Source of the DNA: an uncultured delta proteobacterium
Lineage (GTDB): Bacteria; Desulfobacterota; Desulfobulbia; Desulfobulbales; Desulfocapsaceae
Reading direction: 5' to 3'
Length of the DNA: 34,320 bases
Assembly (NCBI GenBank): GCA_903901335.1
Contig: CAIUQR010000026.1
Span: 1-34,320, forward strand
In this document: positions 32,381-34,320 of the stretch, in pieces
How the letters are laid out: each line of letters begins with the position of its first letter
How positions within the stretch are numbered: position 1 is the stretch's first letter
Program-made: the position numbers and the translations under genes
The notes under the pieces: generated by a model
What the model was told of the DNA's origin: nothing
Database searches by the model: none
The model's input: the letters and a program-made list of their open reading frames with translations, nothing else

Positions 32381-33457
32381 ATGAACGAGGACAACAACAA
32401 ACTTTTCACACCTGTCACCATAAAAAATTTCACCTTCAAAAATCGTATCGGCGTCGCCCCGATGACAAGGATATCGGCCGATGAGGCATCTATTCCTCGC
32501 CAGGATGTTTTTGATTTTCTTGTTCGGCGCGCTGAAAATGGTGCGGGTCTCGTCTATACCGAGGCCATTGTCACTGATTATGAAAGCGCCCAGGGATATC
32601 CAAGGCAATCACGTATAACCACCCAGAAACAGATCGACGCCTGGGGAAAAGTAGCGGCAGAGATCAGAAAAAAGGGTGCTGTTTCCATTATGCAGCTCTT
32701 CCATTGCGGCAGGATGGCCTGGGAAGGGATCAATCCCGCAAACAGGGTTATCGCCCCCAGTCCCCTCTCTCCTCAGCAGGACAACCCGATGACCGGGGCG
32801 CCCTATCCCGTTCCTGAAGAAATGAGCGTGTTTGATATCAACCATGTCATCAACGGCTTTGTCGAAACGGCCCGAGGCGCAATGGCCGCTGGATTTGACG
32901 GGATTGAAATACATGGTGCCCACGGATATCTTATCAATCAGTTTCTGTCCTCCTACAGCAATAAACGAACAGATGCCTACGGCGGAGCATTGGAAAACAG
33001 GTTCCGCTTTGCCAGGGAGGTGATCCAGGCCGTTAAAGCAGTCATACCGGATGATCGCCTCCTCTTTTTCAGGATTTCCAACTGGGGCATCGCCGACATG
33101 TCCGTCTCGCTATTCTCAGGACCTGATGAATGGCAGGACCTGATCCGCATGCTTTCGGCACAACCCATCGATGCGCTTTCGGTCTCAACCTACAATTTTG
33201 CCGATACGGCCTTCGGTACGAACAGGAATATGGCCCAATTGACCCGAGAGGTAACAAACCTGCCTCTTCTTATCTGCGGCAAGATACACGACCGGAAGAC
33301 CGCCGATCAGGCCGTTCTGGATGCCGACATTGCACTCAGCGCCAAATCAATGCTGCTGAATCCCAACCTTGTCGAGGAGATACGAGAAGGGAGGGACTTA
33401 CCTCTGTATTCTGCGGAAGAGGCCAACAGGGCATACACAGGGGAAGAGTTGCCCTGA
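32381..33457 (+). CDS. Old Yellow Enzyme family NADH:flavin oxidoreductase
   Basis: This 358-residue FMN barrel has LFTPVTIKNFTFKNRIGVAP at the N-terminus, MQLFHCGRMA, the signature FDGIEIHGAHGYLINQFLS with the substrate-binding His pair region, and SNKRTDAYGGALENRFRF. The C-terminal phosphate site is in LICGKIHDRKTA and ADIALSAKSML. There is no C-terminal FeS/FAD half, so it is of the short OYE type (ene-reductase like), not the 2,4-dienoyl-CoA reductase type. The physiological substrate is unknown. AGGAGG lies five bases before the ATG at 32381; an ATG at 32378 is possible. It may be read through from flhX but has no evident link to motility. Confidence 0.92.
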   Translation: MNEDNNKLFTPVTIKNFTFKNRIGVAPMTRISADEASIPRQDVFDFLVRRAENGAGLVYTEAIVTDYESAQGYPRQSRITTQKQIDAWGKVAAEIRKKGAVSIMQLFHCGRMAWEGINPANRVIAPSPLSPQQDNPMTGAPYPVPEEMSVFDINHVINGFVETARGAMAAGFDGIEIHGAHGYLINQFLSSYSNKRTDAYGGALENRFRFAREVIQAVKAVIPDDRLLFFRISNWGIADMSVSLFSGPDEWQDLIRMLSAQPIDALSVSTYNFADTAFGTNRNMAQLTREVTNLPLLICGKIHDRKTADQAVLDADIALSAKSMLLNPNLVEEIREGRDLPLYSAEEANRAYTGEELP

Positions 33458-33461
33458 TTTC

Positions 33462-33476
33462 ATCTCTTTTTGAGAT
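33462..33476 (+). terminator. Small hairpin after the OYE gene
   Basis: ATCTC (33462-33466) pairs with GAGAT (33472-33476) around a TTTTT loop, five bases after the OYE stop codon. It is weak as a terminator. Confidence 0.25.
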
Positions 33477-33496
33477 CAGAACAAAAAAGGGTTACA

Positions 33497-33673
33497 GTGA
33501 AAAACGCAGATCTGAGGTGGCATGCTGCGACCTATGCTTCAAAATCAGGCACTCCAATAGAAATCGTCAGCAAAGTGATTCTACGGCATGCAGATTTGTC
33601 CACAACACAGAGATACCTTGGCAAGGTGAATGATTCTGAAGCGATCAGGTGGATCGAGACTCTCTACGGGTAG
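33497..33673 (+). pseudogene. C-terminal remnant of a tyrosine recombinase (integrase)
   Basis: About 58 codons encode the last part of a phage/integron-type tyrosine recombinase: ADLRWHAATYASKSGTPIEI, then VSKVILRHADLSTTQRYLGK. The Arg of the H-x-x-R box is kept but its His is Ala here. The LRHADLS box with its His and the nucleophile Tyr in TQRYLG are present. The N-terminal core-binding domain and the first catalytic Arg are missing. A GTG at 33497 is preceded by AAAGGG but cannot restore function. It shows that a mobile element once integrated here. Confidence 0.85.
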
Positions 33674-33686
33674 GTCCACCTGAACA

Positions 33687-33705
33687 GGCGAGGAAATTCC
33701 TCGCC
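33687..33705. terminator. Perfect palindromic hairpin after the recombinase remnant
   Basis: GGCGAGG (33687-33693) pairs with CCTCGCC (33699-33705) around AAATT; the 19 bases are an almost perfect palindrome. It lies 13 bp after the remnant's stop codon. It could be its old terminator or part of an integration site. Confidence 0.45.
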
Positions 33706-34009
33706 CGTCAGAGCAATAGTAGACACATTAACATGAGGCACTTGCAAAATTTGTTTAGGTTCAGCGTGGCAATCCTAACCCGGATCAACAAATCAGGATT
33801 TTCTGCAGTATGCTGAAAGTGCTTATGACATACGGATTTAGAAGTTCAATCAAATTTTTAATTATGTTACCAATTTTATTGGAATTAACTTCATGCAATA
33901 AGCAATTTGCTCCATTTTTTGTTCCACTGGCAAAAGAGCAAACTTTGCCTGCTATCACTTGATTTTCCATATTCGTGATGAACGTTGGGGAAAGATAGTC
34001 CTGTACTGG
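33706..34009. other. AT-rich stretch without a gene
   Basis: Nothing recognisable is seen between the palindrome and the CBS remnant. A minus-strand frame (33785-34186) is open here, but its product resembles no family, and it runs antisense through the CBS remnant. Confidence 0.5.
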
Positions 34010-34153
34010 AATATCATGACCTCCCCACCCCTGTTCTGCCGGGAGGATGACTCCCTGGAACAGGCATTGAGCACCATGCCTGAAAGCAGGGTGTATAGAC
34101 TTTATGTTCACAACGCCATGGCGGAGGTATCCGGGGTTATTGCCTACAGCGAG
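34010..34153 (+). pseudogene. CBS-domain remnant
   Basis: The plus strand reads NIMTSPPLFCREDDSLEQAL, then STMPESRVYRLYVHN and GVIAYS. This is the pattern of one half of a CBS pair (I-M-T-x-x-x, D-D-S-L-E-x-A-L, R-x-x-V/L, G-V-I/L-x-x-S-D). The frame continues with unrelated residues to a stop at 34204, inside the opposite Cache gene. No start or second CBS motif is found, so this looks like a fragment of a decayed gene. Confidence 0.6.
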
Positions 34154-34182
34154 CGTCTTGTCATTGACAAACTCTATCTGCG

Positions 34183-34320
34183 TCAATCCCCCTCATGGCT
34201 GTAGTCCTTGTACACCCCGCAGCATAAAATGATATCGCCTACCTTCTGCAGATACGTCGTCTTATGCTCCATCTCATTGGTTTCAGGGTTCAGATACATA
34301 TAATCGACCCATCCGGAACC
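34183..34320 (-). CDS. C-terminal end of a Cache-domain sensor or binding protein (cut by window edge)
   Basis: The minus strand enters at 34320 and reads GSGWVDYMYLNPETNEMEHK, then TTYLQKVGDIILCCGVYKDY, and stops at 34183. This is the end of a single Cache domain (G-x-G-W/F-V-D-Y ... K-x-T/S-Y-x-x-K-V ... G-V-Y). It ends 8 residues after GVY, so the protein probably has the Cache domain at its C-terminus and is periplasmic or a sensor with N-terminal parts outside the window. Too little is visible to say more. Confidence 0.75.
   Translation of the reverse strand, partial: GSGWVDYMYLNPETNEMEHKTTYLQKVGDIILCCGVYKDYSHEGD

Noticed and set aside
33785..34186. Minus-strand frame of 133 codons near the right end
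   Set aside because: It is antisense to the CBS-like stretch, has no ribosome site and resembles no family; the plus-strand reading has the recognisable motif.

Overview
The window looks like a chromosomal segment of a motile, anaerobic Gram-negative bacterium, most probably a deltaproteobacterium (Desulfobulbaceae-like Desulfobacterota). This rests on protein style: REC-DUF4388 and roadblock signalling proteins, a selenoprotein-type ArsS, a FliK/FlhX pair and GT41 giants. No rRNA or other taxonomic marker is present, so it is an inference. I found no tRNA, rRNA or CRISPR array.

Layout. (1) 1-140: end of an IS3-family insertion sequence. (2) 181-3818: housekeeping and small genes: the GTPase der, an AmgK-like sugar kinase/phosphotransferase, a secreted protein made of near-identical repeats, and a hypoxanthine-DNA glycosylase. 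(3) 3937-7441, minus strand: a four-gene signalling cluster (winged-helix-like protein, zinc-ribbon/Cache/HAMP membrane sensor without an output domain, REC-DUF4388 regulator, roadblock-like protein). (4) 7442-8364: mostly non-coding. (5) 8365-11239: one ORF fusing endonuclease III to exonuclease III, then the arsenosugar pair, an AhpD-like protein and the radical SAM protein ArsS. The ArsS frame reads through an in-frame TGA (11216) that fits selenocysteine.

(6) 11457-26403: two paralogous flagellin genes, both on the plus strand, flank about 11.5 kb of minus-strand genes. These form one tightly overlapping operon. A 1736-residue protein holds two complete TPR-GT41 (O-GlcNAc-transferase-like) modules. 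It is followed by RfbF and RfbG (CDP-4-keto-6-deoxyglucose synthesis), an RfbC-like epimerase, a TcaB9/NovU-like C-methyltransferase, an FkbM methyltransferase, an NAD-dependent epimerase/reductase and a hexapeptide acetyltransferase. I read this as a flagellin glycosylation island making a CDP-linked branched (3-C-methyl) 6-deoxyhexose and attaching sugar to Ser/Thr of flagellin. The second flagellin has a clear sigma-28 promoter and a leader hairpin that matches a CsrA site, like the CsrA control of hag in Bacillus.

(7) 26496-32366: late flagellar genes flaG, fliD, fliS, two small chaperone-like genes, a PilZ gene, and a fliK-like gene with an internal duplication followed by flhX. (8) 32381-34320: an Old Yellow Enzyme family oxidoreductase, then debris: the C-terminal end of a tyrosine recombinase, a CBS-domain remnant, and the end of a Cache-domain gene running off the window.
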